The notes beneath the pieces were generated by a model. That model ran no database searches. It had not been told where the DNA came from and saw nothing but the letters and a program-made list of their open reading frames with translations. From CAZMZW01 sp964571135 (GTDB lineage: Bacteria > Chloroflexota > Anaerolineae > Anaerolineales > Anaerolineaceae): a DNA stretch of 64,000 bases. This document shows, piece after piece, positions 8,435-17,196 of this stretch. The translations under genes and the position numbers were made by a program. The stretch is from contig CAZMZW010000005.1 of NCBI GenBank assembly GCA_964571135.1, forward strand, positions 102,129-166,128, in the 5' to 3' direction. Positions within the stretch are counted from its first letter, which is position 1; each line of letters begins with the position of its first letter.

Positions 8435-9763
8435 ATGTTCTTAAACCGCCCCGCAAAGAAAATTGAAACGAACGCGCCCATTCAAACAAAACAGAAAAGA
8501 ACCCCCCAACTCGAAAGTGATTTCCATAAAATCCGGGATGCAGTTCAAAAGAATTTGCTAAAAAATAAAAATTATGATGCTTCAATGGATTCGGATCAGA
8601 TAAGATCGATTATTGAAGATTGTTTCGACCAGGTATTGGAAGAAGAAGAAATTCTCTATAATCGTTCCACAAGCGAACAGGTATTGAAATGGGTTATTGC
8701 GGATATCATAGGGTATGGTCCGATTGAACCGTTATTGGAAGATGCAGAAATTACTGAGATCATGGTCAATGGATACGATGAAATCTTTGTCGAACGATTC
8801 GGTTTGATTGAACCAACCACAGTGAAATTCGAAAATGATGCCCATCTTCTGCACGTGATTGACCGTATTGTTTCTCCCATTGGCAGAAGAGTGGATGAAA
8901 TGTCGCCAATGGTCGATGCACGCTTGCCAAGTGGTTATCGTATAAATGCCACCATCCCTCCGATTTCACTGGATGGACCGCTGCTCACCATACGGAAGTT
9001 CGAAACAAAACCTTTTACGGTACAGGATTTGATCCTCAAAGGTACTTTGACAGTTGCGCTGGCAAATTTCTTAAAAAGCTGCGTGGAAGCCAGGATAAAC
9101 ATTGTAATTTCTGGAGGTACCGGTACGGGTAAGACCACTTTCTTGAATGTGCTCTCATCCTTTATCCCAGCGAGGGAACGTGTGATCACCATTGAGGATA
9201 CAGCTGAGCTCCAATTAAATCAGGTTCATGTCATCCGGCTGGAAAAACGTCCGCCGAACATCGAAGGCAAGGGAGAGATCACAATCCGCCAATTAGTGGT
9301 CAATGCCTTACGCATGCGTCCTGATCGCATTGTGATGGGAGAGTGCCGTTCAGGAGAGGCATTGGATATGTTGCAGGCAATGAACACCGGTCACGATGGC
9401 TCAATGACAACCGTCCACTCCAATACTCCTCGCGATACACTTCGCAGGATCGAAACGATGGTTCTGATGGCCGGGATGGACCTGCCATTGAAAGCCATCC
9501 GTGAACAGGTGGCATCTGCAATTGAGCTGATCATTCATTTGGAACGCTTAAATGATGGAACGCGCAAAATCATGCAGGTTGCAGAAGTTCAGGGTATGGA
9601 AGGGGATACGATCGTTTTGCAAGACCTATTCGTGTTCAATCATACCGGAATTAAAAACGGAATTGCGCAGGGTAGTCTGAAGGCAACTGGTCTGCGTCCA
9701 CGATTCCTGAGTAAGTTGATCGCCAATGGTGTTGAGATCCCTGCGAGCGTATTTGAAAAATAA
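8435..9763 (+). CDS. cpaF: CpaF/TadA pilus assembly ATPase
   Basis: 442 aa, Shine-Dalgarno AGAAGGAGA. Type II/IV secretion ATPase of the CpaF branch: N-terminal domain with YGPIEPLLEDAEITEIMVNG, Walker A GGTGTGKTT (227-235), Asp box and His box (GHDGSMTTVHSNTPRD), and Walker B region VMGECRSGEA. It powers pilus extension at the TadB/TadC platform. It is the last clear Tad gene here; in many Tad loci it comes before tadB rather than after tadC and a TPR gene. Length and all catalytic motifs are intact. Confidence 0.95.
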   Translation: MFLNRPAKKIETNAPIQTKQKRTPQLESDFHKIRDAVQKNLLKNKNYDASMDSDQIRSIIEDCFDQVLEEEEILYNRSTSEQVLKWVIADIIGYGPIEPLLEDAEITEIMVNGYDEIFVERFGLIEPTTVKFENDAHLLHVIDRIVSPIGRRVDEMSPMVDARLPSGYRINATIPPISLDGPLLTIRKFETKPFTVQDLILKGTLTVALANFLKSCVEARINIVISGGTGTGKTTFLNVLSSFIPARERVITIEDTAELQLNQVHVIRLEKRPPNIEGKGEITIRQLVVNALRMRPDRIVMGECRSGEALDMLQAMNTGHDGSMTTVHSNTPRDTLRRIETMVLMAGMDLPLKAIREQVASAIELIIHLERLNDGTRKIMQVAEVQGMEGDTIVLQDLFVFNHTGIKNGIAQGSLKATGLRPRFLSKLIANGVEIPASVFEK

Positions 9764-9874
9764 GATCTGTTTGAATTTGGAATTATTCGTTGGAGATGTA
9801 ATTTCAGGTTAGCTCTGCAGTCTCATAAGGTGCAACCCAGATTATTATCTAAACCATCGAGAAGAGGGTTTTTT

Positions 9875-11326
9875 TTGAAATTTACCGTCCGAAATCTATT
9901 TCTAATTGTTTTATTTTGTGGAATATTCTATTTATCGTTAAGACCCATTGTGGACCCTGATTTCTGGTGGCATTTGCGTACAGGTCAACTAATTGCTCAA
10001 ACCCAGGAAATACCACATGCAGATCCATTCTCGTTTACCGCTAATGCAAAACAATGGGTTACTCATGAGTGGCTATCAGAGTTAATCATTTTTAGATCAT
10101 TTGAATTAGGCAGTTATGGATTGCTAATTTTTATTTTCTCCGGAGTCATATCCGCAACATTTTTATTTACTTTTCTACGCTGTTCCAAAGAAACAAAACC
10201 TTATATCGCAGGATTTACACTTTTTTTAGGTGCGATAACTTCAGCGCCAATATGGGGTGTCCGCCCACAAATGCTCACCCTTTTCTTTACCAGTATTTTT
10301 TTATTTTTGCTTGACCGATATCGACGTAATGGAAATTATAAAATTCTAATTCCCATACCATTGATCACAATAGTTTGGGTTAATCTTCATGCGGGTTATA
10401 TCATCGGAATTGCGGTTGAGATTATTTATCTCTTCGGTTATTTACTTGAGGTCGCGATTCAAAGGGTTCGTCGAAAAGAGAAAATTGACGCATTAAACCA
10501 AAAAACTATTTGGATCCTTTTCAGTGTACTGATCACAAGTATTTTAGCGAGCCCCCTGAATCCAACAGGCTTTCGGATCTTAACTTATCCTTTCCAGACT
10601 CTGACTGATTCTGCCATGCAAAGCTATATTCAGGAGTGGTTTTCACCTGACTTCCATCAAGTGATTTGGCAGCCATTTGCGGTTATGCTCCTCGTGCTAA
10701 TTGGTATGGGGATGAGTGGGAATCGTCCCATTTCAATTACAAAAATTCTCCTGACCTTGGTGTTTGGATATGGGGCTCTCCGATCCATGCGCAATATTCC
10801 ACTTTTTGCGATCGTCGTAATACCTGTTTTAGCACAACAATTATTTTATCTATTTAAATTTAGGCCTAAGGCGCATGAACAGAGCCGTCTTTTTCGATAT
10901 ATAGCTCCTATTGTAATAAGTACGATAGCTGTAGTGTTGGTCCTGGGTTTCATCCAGGTAACCAATAATCAACAAAAATCTGAAGGAGAAACCTTTCCTA
11001 AAGATGCGGTGGACTGGATTATGGAAAACAAGCCCAAGGGCAATATCTTTAACTCGTATAACTGGGGTGGATATTTCATTTGGAGGCTTTATCCGGAATA
11101 CCTCGTGTACATTGATGGTCGTGCTGATTTATATGGAGAAGAATTTATTTCCAATTATAGAAGAATTTATTTGACCAAACCTGGTTGGGAAGAAAAACTC
11201 AACCAAGAGAATATCCGAATTGTATTTGTAGAATTTGATTCTATGCTTGCGGATGCTCTTCGACAATCTTCTGCATGGAAAAAACAGTTCGAAGATAAAA
11301 GTAGTGTGATATTTATAAAAGAATAA
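9875..11326 (+). CDS. Polytopic membrane protein, DPDFWWHLRTG family, possible glycosyltransferase
   Basis: About 483 aa with roughly ten membrane helices. An early extracytoplasmic motif PDFWWHLRTG and a C-terminal soluble segment with FNSYNWGGYFIWRLYP and YIDGRADLYG recall a bacterial family of uncharacterised, GT-C-like membrane proteins. TTG at 9875 follows AGAGGG at good spacing; a GTG at 9830 is the longer alternative, with AAGG directly abutting it. It follows the Tad operon by about 100 nt in the same direction, as does a GT87-like gene, so pilus or envelope glycosylation is possible. That function is inferred from neighbours only. Confidence 0.65.
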   Translation: MKFTVRNLFLIVLFCGIFYLSLRPIVDPDFWWHLRTGQLIAQTQEIPHADPFSFTANAKQWVTHEWLSELIIFRSFELGSYGLLIFIFSGVISATFLFTFLRCSKETKPYIAGFTLFLGAITSAPIWGVRPQMLTLFFTSIFLFLLDRYRRNGNYKILIPIPLITIVWVNLHAGYIIGIAVEIIYLFGYLLEVAIQRVRRKEKIDALNQKTIWILFSVLITSILASPLNPTGFRILTYPFQTLTDSAMQSYIQEWFSPDFHQVIWQPFAVMLLVLIGMGMSGNRPISITKILLTLVFGYGALRSMRNIPLFAIVVIPVLAQQLFYLFKFRPKAHEQSRLFRYIAPIVISTIAVVLVLGFIQVTNNQQKSEGETFPKDAVDWIMENKPKGNIFNSYNWGGYFIWRLYPEYLVYIDGRADLYGEEFISNYRRIYLTKPGWEEKLNQENIRIVFVEFDSMLADALRQSSAWKKQFEDKSSVIFIKE

Positions 11327-11358
11327 TCCAAACCCACCTGCTTTGAAAGAATTGAGTA

Positions 11359-12678
11359 ATGAGTATGCGACGAAAGTTGAGAGTACCATTTTCTAATCTA
11401 AATTTTGATAATGTGCAAAATCTGATTCTTGTGGCTGTGTTCTTTGTATATTTGTTTCAATTTGGATTTTCATTTTCAAAAGAAAATTTTCTTATCGGGT
11501 ATGGTGTGGATTACCTGGCATTTTGGAGCGCAGGAAAAATAGCAGACGATATAGGGTATGCAGAAATTTATGATCTTGAAAACCTAAGAAGCACCCAAAC
11601 TCAGGTACTCGAAAACCGAGGCTTTTTGGAAAAGGGGGGGATGTCAAATATCTCACCTTTTCCCGCACCCATTTTTTCCTTTTTTGTTCTTCCTTTTCAA
11701 TTGTTATCCAGAGTCAATCCCAAACAAAGTTATTGGATATGGACAAGCGTTAACCTGGCGGTTCTAATCGGGTATTTAATTTTCTTCCTTCGAAAGGCGC
11801 TCCCAGTATACTTCCCTCTTTCCTCTACCAAAAAGATGGTCTTACTCATGCTTCTTTCCTTTCCTGTGATTGTGAGCTTAATCGAAGGGCAGGGCGAAAT
11901 CTTCCTGGTTGTTTGTATGGGTGAATTTATTCGGTATGCACTGAAAAAGAAGGCGCTCCCTTCCGGGTTATGGTTGGGCGGGTTATTACTAAAACCACAA
12001 TTGCTGATCATCATCATTCCGATACTCATAATCCAAAGGGATTGGAAGGTATTGATCGGTTTTTTCGTATCATCCGGGGTAATTATCGGGAGCTCATTAA
12101 TCTTATCAGGTCTCGAGGGCATGAAATCGTTGATCGATCTCTGGACTCGGTTTGGCGCCGGGATTGCCACTAGCTCCCCCGAAAGAATGATCAACTGGCG
12201 GATGGTTGCAGCAAACTTGAATTCGTCTTTGGGGTGGGTTATTGCCCTATCGGGGATGGTGCTGACAATCCTTGCCGTTTATTTTCTGGTAAAGAACAAT
12301 AATGTTTATGGTACTTCGCGCTGGGTGATGATCATGCTGGGAGTATTCTCTGCAACATTGGCGATTACCTGGCATTCTCATTACCATATGGCTGTGGTAT
12401 TGATTCCACTCCTGCTCTATTGTTCCTTGTCACAGATGCTAACTAATAAAGTTGTGTTATTTTGGGCAATAGTGACACCAGTGATATTAATGGCTATGAC
12501 GATAATCGCTCTCTTTGTATTTTTCTTAACTAAAATGAATATTAATGACTTTGGTGCAATGCTTTATGGGTTCAGTGGGTTCTTTGCAAATCTTATTGTT
12601 TTAATTTATGCATTGCAATATCTTCGCGTAAAAAATAATACTCTTGAGCTACCAATCCCTGGAAAACCGACCGCTTAA
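11359..12678 (+). CDS. GT87/DUF2029-family membrane glycosyltransferase-like protein
   Basis: 439 aa with about ten helices. Features of the DUF2029 (GT87, mannosyltransferase-like) family: YGVDYLAFWSAGKI with an acidic residue after the first helix, YDLENL, SPFPAPIFSFFVLPF and a K-P-Q motif in GGLLLKPQLL. Enzymes of this family transfer sugars from polyprenyl-phosphate donors on the outer face of the membrane. The start codon has no clear Shine-Dalgarno and lies 32 nt after the previous membrane gene, so the two probably form one transcript. The acceptor is unknown. Confidence 0.75.
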   Translation: MSMRRKLRVPFSNLNFDNVQNLILVAVFFVYLFQFGFSFSKENFLIGYGVDYLAFWSAGKIADDIGYAEIYDLENLRSTQTQVLENRGFLEKGGMSNISPFPAPIFSFFVLPFQLLSRVNPKQSYWIWTSVNLAVLIGYLIFFLRKALPVYFPLSSTKKMVLLMLLSFPVIVSLIEGQGEIFLVVCMGEFIRYALKKKALPSGLWLGGLLLKPQLLIIIIPILIIQRDWKVLIGFFVSSGVIIGSSLILSGLEGMKSLIDLWTRFGAGIATSSPERMINWRMVAANLNSSLGWVIALSGMVLTILAVYFLVKNNNVYGTSRWVMIMLGVFSATLAITWHSHYHMAVVLIPLLLYCSLSQMLTNKVVLFWAIVTPVILMAMTIIALFVFFLTKMNINDFGAMLYGFSGFFANLIVLIYALQYLRVKNNTLELPIPGKPTA

Positions 12679-12700
12679 ATCCCCAGTAGTATTTTAGTCT

Positions 12701-12706
12701 TATAAT
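12701..12706 (+). promoter_or_regulatory. -10 box for a probably leaderless DUF192 mRNA
   Basis: A perfect TATAAT ends 9 nt before the ATG at 12716 and no Shine-Dalgarno is present. No good -35 box is seen at 16-18 bp. Transcription would start 2-4 nt before the start codon. Confidence 0.5.
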
Positions 12707-12715
12707 CAAAAACCT

Positions 12716-13093
12716 ATGTCCACATTAAAAATAGTTAAAATTCGTAAATCCTCATCACCATTTTCTGTTGTCAAGGTAAAGTATTGTGATACTTTTTGGA
12801 GTAAATTTATTGGTTTAATGTTTTCAAGAGACCTAAAACCTGATTATGGAATAGTTCTTGTAGAAAATAACGAAACCAGGATAAACACAGCTATTCATAT
12901 GATGTTTATGAATTATGATATTACCGTTTTGTGGTTAGATAAACAAATGGTGATTATCGATAAAGTCCTGGCTAAGAAGTGGTTTCCATTCTATATTCCA
13001 AAAAAACCAGCCCAATATGTTGTTGAACTAAATCAATCCAAATTCTCTGAATATTCGATCGGTGATAAGTTAATTTTGGTCAATGAAAGTTAG
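12716..13093 (+). CDS. DUF192 family protein
   Basis: 125 aa. DUF192 motifs are clear: FWSKFIGLMFSRDL near the N-terminus, a central INTAIHMMFMNYDITVLWLD and a C-terminal VVELNQS...YSIGDKLIL. DUF192 proteins are small beta-barrel proteins of unknown role, in other genomes often exported. There is no signal peptide here, so it is probably cytoplasmic. TATAAT lies 9 nt upstream of the ATG with no Shine-Dalgarno, pointing to a leaderless message. The stop overlaps the edge of a decayed ABC gene on the other strand. Confidence 0.85.
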   Translation: MSTLKIVKIRKSSSPFSVVKVKYCDTFWSKFIGLMFSRDLKPDYGIVLVENNETRINTAIHMMFMNYDITVLWLDKQMVIIDKVLAKKWFPFYIPKKPAQYVVELNQSKFSEYSIGDKLILVNES

Positions 13094-13306
13094 ATTTCTT
13101 TGATTTCTCCTTGTGGTAATACACTAGATTCCTTTTTGGCAGCAATGAATCCACCAATAGAATGAGTGGATGGTGGTAGTCTTGCATGCTTCGTTAAGCC
13201 CCAGAAATGCCATAATTTCATTTGGCTGAACAATAAGGCGCAACAGGCCAACCACACGGAGGCTTCCGAAGGATTTGGAATTCTTCTGTACATCAATGGC
13301 AGGCAT
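13090..13306 (-). pseudogene. Remnant of an ABC transporter ATPase N-terminus
   Basis: Reading the minus strand from 13306 gives MPAIDVQKNSKSFGSLR...VQPNEIMAFLGL followed by NEACKTTTIHS. This aligns with the start of CcmA-type ABC ATPases, where one expects GPNGAGKTTT; the P-loop glycines are lost, so it cannot bind ATP normally. About 60 codons in, the frame stops at TAG, and similarity seems to continue in another frame (GGFIAAKKESSVLPQGEIKEI) to 13090, implying a frameshift. The rest of the gene and its permease are missing. It is a decayed, truncated gene that fills most of the gap between the DUF192 and URO-D genes. Confidence 0.7.
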
Positions 13307-13418
13307 ATGGATACATCCTTTCCCCAATGAAATAAATCAGGCATCCTACCAGCGATAAAACGGTAATGATTATGTTAAAATTCAACGGAAGATTTATTTT
13401 CCCCAAAGGAGAATCCCC

Positions 13419-14579
13419 ATGTCCATGACATCCCGCCAGCGTGTACAGGCTGTTTTGAACCATAAGATCCCGGACCGGGTGCCAATCATCCTCGGGGTCA
13501 GCAATGCCACCGGTATTAAAATGACGCCTTATCAGGGATTGAAAAAAATGTTGGGGATTCAAGGTGAAGATCGATATATTTATGATTGGCCGGAATTGGG
13601 AACTGCCATGCCAGCAGAACCTGTTCTGCAGTGTTTGCACAGCGATGTTCGTCCCGTATTGGATCGTTTTCCTCAAGCGGTAATGGAACGCAATCAAGAA
13701 CGTCCACCCCATAGTCCCTGCATCGATGACTGGGGTGGCGGGCAGATTGAAATCGAACCCGGGGTTTGGTTCCCGGGTCACCATCCTCTCCCGGAAGCAA
13801 CGACTATCGCAGAGCTGGATAAATATGCCTGGCCGGATATGGATGACCCTTACCGTGTGGCGCTCGTGAAAGCTCAAGCTAGGAAGTTGGCTGAAGAAAA
13901 CCAGTACTCCATCATCGCTACCCCCTGGTTAATGTTCCCATTTGAACGCGCTTTTGAAATGCAGGGGATGGATAAATTCCTGCTCAATATGGCCATGTAC
14001 CCGGATTTTGCCAAAGCGTTGTTGAAAAAAAATACAGACTTGTGCAAAACTCTTTTAGGCCATTTTCTGGATGAATGTGGCGAATACATTGATATTATCA
14101 AGATCGGCGATGACCTAGGCACGCAGGAACGGCTGCTCATCTCTCCGCGTATGTACCGCCAGATGTTGAAGCCCCTGCATGCTGAAATTATTGAGTTGAT
14201 CAAGCAGCGCACTAAAGCAAAAATATTCTTTCACTCGGATGGTGATGTCTTTGACCTGATCGAAGATTTTATTGAGATCGGTGTGGATATTCTTAATCCT
14301 GTTCAGACATCGGCTGGAAAAATGGCAGACCTGGCCGGGCTGAAAGCTCGTTATCAAGGACGGATGATTTTCTGTGGAGCCATTGATACCCAGAAAATAC
14401 TTCCCTTCGGCACTCCGGAAGAAGTACGTCAGGAAGTTCGGCGGGTGATCAATAGCTTAGGGCAGGGTGGTGAATACATGGTTGCATCGGTCCACACCAT
14501 CATGAATGAAGTCCCTCCAGAAAACATTCTGGCAATGGTTGATGCTGTTGAGGAATTTGGACATTACCCTCTCAAATGA
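13419..14579 (+). CDS. Uroporphyrinogen decarboxylase (URO-D) family protein
   Basis: 386 aa with AAAGGAG upstream of the ATG. The URO-D fold is recognised from RQRVQAVLNHKIPDRVPI, KIGDDLGTQERLLISPRMYRQMLKPLH, FFHSDGDVFDLIEDFIEIGVDILNPVQ and GRMIFCGAIDTQKILPFGTPEEV. These features resemble the methyltransferase-like or unassigned branch (MtaA/CmuA relatives) rather than HemE, because the HemE N-terminal arginine motif (RQAGR) is absent and no heme genes are near. The substrate is unknown. It converges on the ABC importer operon, with a shared terminator between them. Confidence 0.8.
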   Translation: MSMTSRQRVQAVLNHKIPDRVPIILGVSNATGIKMTPYQGLKKMLGIQGEDRYIYDWPELGTAMPAEPVLQCLHSDVRPVLDRFPQAVMERNQERPPHSPCIDDWGGGQIEIEPGVWFPGHHPLPEATTIAELDKYAWPDMDDPYRVALVKAQARKLAEENQYSIIATPWLMFPFERAFEMQGMDKFLLNMAMYPDFAKALLKKNTDLCKTLLGHFLDECGEYIDIIKIGDDLGTQERLLISPRMYRQMLKPLHAEIIELIKQRTKAKIFFHSDGDVFDLIEDFIEIGVDILNPVQTSAGKMADLAGLKARYQGRMIFCGAIDTQKILPFGTPEEVRQEVRRVINSLGQGGEYMVASVHTIMNEVPPENILAMVDAVEEFGHYPLK

Positions 14580-14594
14580 TAGATAATATTAGAA

Positions 14595-14624
14595 ATAAAA
14601 AAGGCGACTCCAGTCGCCTTTTTT
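14595..14624. terminator. Bidirectional intrinsic terminator
   Basis: AAGGCGACT (14601-14609) pairs with AGTCGCCTT (14612-14620), with an A-run before and a T-run after. It lies between the convergent URO-D gene and the ABC permease gene and can serve both. Confidence 0.9.
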
Positions 14625-14652
14625 ACATTTAAATTATCTAATGATTCTAAGT

Positions 14653-15933
14653 TTACATGGATTCCTTTTCGTACGGAATACCACCGGCGGCAGGTCCCTG
14701 ACTGCGGCCGACTACACCTGCCAAAGCGATCATTGTGACTATGTATGGAAGCATTAATAAGAATTCAGATGGGACTGGGAATCTCAGGATGGATAATTTT
14801 GTGGAAAGTGATTCGGTGAAACCAAACAACATACCAGCGCCGAAGGAACCTACCGGTGTCCATTTACCGAAGATCATGGCTGCCAGGGCGATAAAACCTC
14901 GGCCTGAGGTCATATTCTGATTGAAAAAACCAGTGGAACCTATGGTGAAATAGGCGCCACCTAAACCTGCCATCATCCCGCCCAGAATTACCGCCATGTA
15001 ACGGGTTTTGAAAACATTGATCCCCAGGGTATCAGCAGCTTTGGGGTGTTCACCAACAGAGCGCAGCCGCAGACCCCATTTGGTATAAAAGAGGGCAACA
15101 GTCATCACAATTACCAGGACATACATGATGTAAGCAAAGATATTCTGGTTAAAAAAGACTGGTCCAATTACCGGGATTTTTGATAAAACCGGGATTTCAA
15201 ATGGGCGGAAGAAACCTGGAGAATTTAGATATTGCAGCTCCACTTTTTGCATGAATTTATTCGATAAATAGGAAGTGATGCCGGTGGAAAAAATGTTAAT
15301 GATCGTACCGGATATGATTTGATTCACCCTGTATTTAATGGAAAGGATGGCATGCACAACGGATAACAATCCGCCCGTAAGGATACCGGCGAGCATTCCC
15401 CACCAAAGGTTGGTCAGACTGGCAACCAGGGATGCAGTAAAAGCGGCCGATAGCATCATGCCTTCAATGGCGATATTGAATACGCCTGCACGTTCGCTCA
15501 GTATTCCGGCTAATGCTCCAATGGTTAAAGGGATGGCGCGCGTCACCATGATGTTTAATAATCCGGTCAGGTTGATTGAGCCGCCGCCCGATCCCCAGGA
15601 AAGGAAACTGAAAACGAGAATTCCAGCGACTAAACCGAGCATGGAATTGGTGGATTTTCCAAAACCGCGAATAAGTTGATAAGCGCCGATGATGGCGCAT
15701 AAAGTAGCTGCTATATTCAACGAGGGCAGAGTTGGAAAAACCAGATCAGGTGTTACGATAGAAGAAGTGGGTAATGTTAGTTTAAAGTTGGTAATTAAAT
15801 TTGTATCCGTAGTGCGTGCGAAAAATAGCCAGATTACGGCGGCGACTAATAAGAAAATAATTCCCATCACCCTACGCCGTGTGGGGTTTAGCGAGTATTG
15901 CGCATCGTCTTTTAAGTTAATTGTTTTAGACAT
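14653..15933 (-). CDS. ABC importer permease, nucleoside/BMP type (second permease)
   Basis: 426 aa, polytopic, BPD_transp_2 (LivH/RbsC-like) family. The motif block AIPLTIGALAGILSERAGVFNIAIEGMML and the later KAADTLGINVFKTRYMAVILGGMMAGLGGAY are characteristic of the YufQ-like permease of BMP-dependent nucleoside importers. Shine-Dalgarno AAGGAAAA. It begins 3 nt after the stop of the first permease, so the two are translated together. The N-terminal 60 residues add an extra helix pair compared with shorter homologues. It works with the neighbouring permease, ATPase and binding lipoprotein. Confidence 0.9.
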   Translation of the reverse strand: MSKTINLKDDAQYSLNPTRRRVMGIIFLLVAAVIWLFFARTTDTNLITNFKLTLPTSSIVTPDLVFPTLPSLNIAATLCAIIGAYQLIRGFGKSTNSMLGLVAGILVFSFLSWGSGGGSINLTGLLNIMVTRAIPLTIGALAGILSERAGVFNIAIEGMMLSAAFTASLVASLTNLWWGMLAGILTGGLLSVVHAILSIKYRVNQIISGTIINIFSTGITSYLSNKFMQKVELQYLNSPGFFRPFEIPVLSKIPVIGPVFFNQNIFAYIMYVLVIVMTVALFYTKWGLRLRSVGEHPKAADTLGINVFKTRYMAVILGGMMAGLGGAYFTIGSTGFFNQNMTSGRGFIALAAMIFGKWTPVGSFGAGMLFGFTESLSTKLSILRFPVPSEFLLMLPYIVTMIALAGVVGRSQGPAAGGIPYEKESM

Positions 15934-15936
15934 GCA

Positions 15937-17187
15937 TTATTTTCCTTTTTCGGTTGCTACTTTAAGATCAGAAGGGAGAACATTTTTATTAGCTTCCTTC
16001 AAGCGAAAGATGGTGCGGACGATGGCTGGCGCAGCAATAAAGAACATAATGAAAGCCTGCAAGACAGGTATTAAATAGGAAGGAACACCCGCACGTAATT
16101 GCATAAGTTTGGAGGAACTGCGTAAAAAACCAAAGAAGATGGCAGAGATAACCACTCCAACAGGATGGTTATTTCCCAGCAATGCCAGGGCAATGCCGTC
16201 AAAGCCATATCCGGAGGTAAAGTTAGGCGCTTGCCTGAAGTTAACTCCCAATATTTCATTGGCACCCGCCAGACCAGCCAGAGCGCCGGAAAGTGCCATG
16301 CCAATAACGATGATTTTTGTGATATTGATCCCCGCATAGCGGGAGGCAAATTGGTTGAGACCCACGTGGCGCAGTTCATATCCCCAGGTGGTTTTGAACA
16401 ATAAAAACCAGACCAGGAAAGCCATTAGCAGGGCAATGAAAAACCCAATATTAAAACGAATAGGATTGCCAAAGAACTTGAACAAATGGGCGCTCTCCTC
16501 GATCCAGGGGGTTTTGGGTGTATAGGAAGTGGGATCTTTCATCGGGCCGGCTATCAGAAATTGAACTAGGTTGAATGCAACGTAGTTCATCATGATACAG
16601 TTGATCACTTCATGGGCGCCCGTTTTGGCTTTAAGCCAGCCAGGAATGAATGCCCAAAAAGCGCCTGCCAGCGCACCAATACCCAGAGCCAGTGGTACAT
16701 GGATCAGAGCAGGAAGACCTTTGAAAAAATACCCAGCCCAGACACTGGCCAGTGCCCCAATATAGATTTGCCCTTCAGCGCCAATATTTAACAAACCAAC
16801 GCGGAAACTGAGCGCGATGGCTAAGCCTGAAAAAATATAAGGGGTTGATACGACCAGACTTTCAAAGAATGGGTTGAGTGCGTCCCGGATGGCTTGGGCA
16901 TTCCCGCTTTGGAATGCGGCTGAAATATCTGCGGGATTGCCAAAAGCGCCAAGGAAGATTGAGCTTAAAGTGAGGCCTATGGTACTAGCACATGCCTTAA
17001 GACCTTCAAGAAAGGATAATCCAAAGCCCCTATAAACATCTTCGGTGGTTAGGAGGATCAATAAACCGCTAAGGATCAATCCGCAAACGACTGCCAGAAT
17101 GAGGATTAAGATGGTGCTGTGAGAAAGTTCCTCGAGGAATATCTCAAAAAAATTCTTATTCTTGTTAATTGATATTGTCTTTTTCAT
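15937..17187 (-). CDS. ABC importer permease, nucleoside/BMP type (first permease)
   Basis: 416 aa. The BPD_transp_2 family is recognised from PYIFSGLAIALSFRVGLLNIGAEGQIYIGALAS, GAHEVINCIMMNYVAF, RYAGINITKIIVIGMALSGALAGLAGA and FRQAPNFTSGYGFDGIALALLG, typical of the YufP-like permease in BMP systems. About ten helices. It starts 9 nt after the ATPase stop, with AGGATGG as ribosome site. It forms the membrane channel with the following permease. The importer substrate class (nucleosides or related compounds) is inferred from the family and from udp/cdd nearby. Confidence 0.9.
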   Translation of the reverse strand: MKKTISINKNKNFFEIFLEELSHSTILILILAVVCGLILSGLLILLTTEDVYRGFGLSFLEGLKACASTIGLTLSSIFLGAFGNPADISAAFQSGNAQAIRDALNPFFESLVVSTPYIFSGLAIALSFRVGLLNIGAEGQIYIGALASVWAGYFFKGLPALIHVPLALGIGALAGAFWAFIPGWLKAKTGAHEVINCIMMNYVAFNLVQFLIAGPMKDPTSYTPKTPWIEESAHLFKFFGNPIRFNIGFFIALLMAFLVWFLLFKTTWGYELRHVGLNQFASRYAGINITKIIVIGMALSGALAGLAGANEILGVNFRQAPNFTSGYGFDGIALALLGNNHPVGVVISAIFFGFLRSSSKLMQLRAGVPSYLIPVLQAFIMFFIAAPAIVRTIFRLKEANKNVLPSDLKVATEKGK

Positions 17188-17196
17188 GCATCCATC

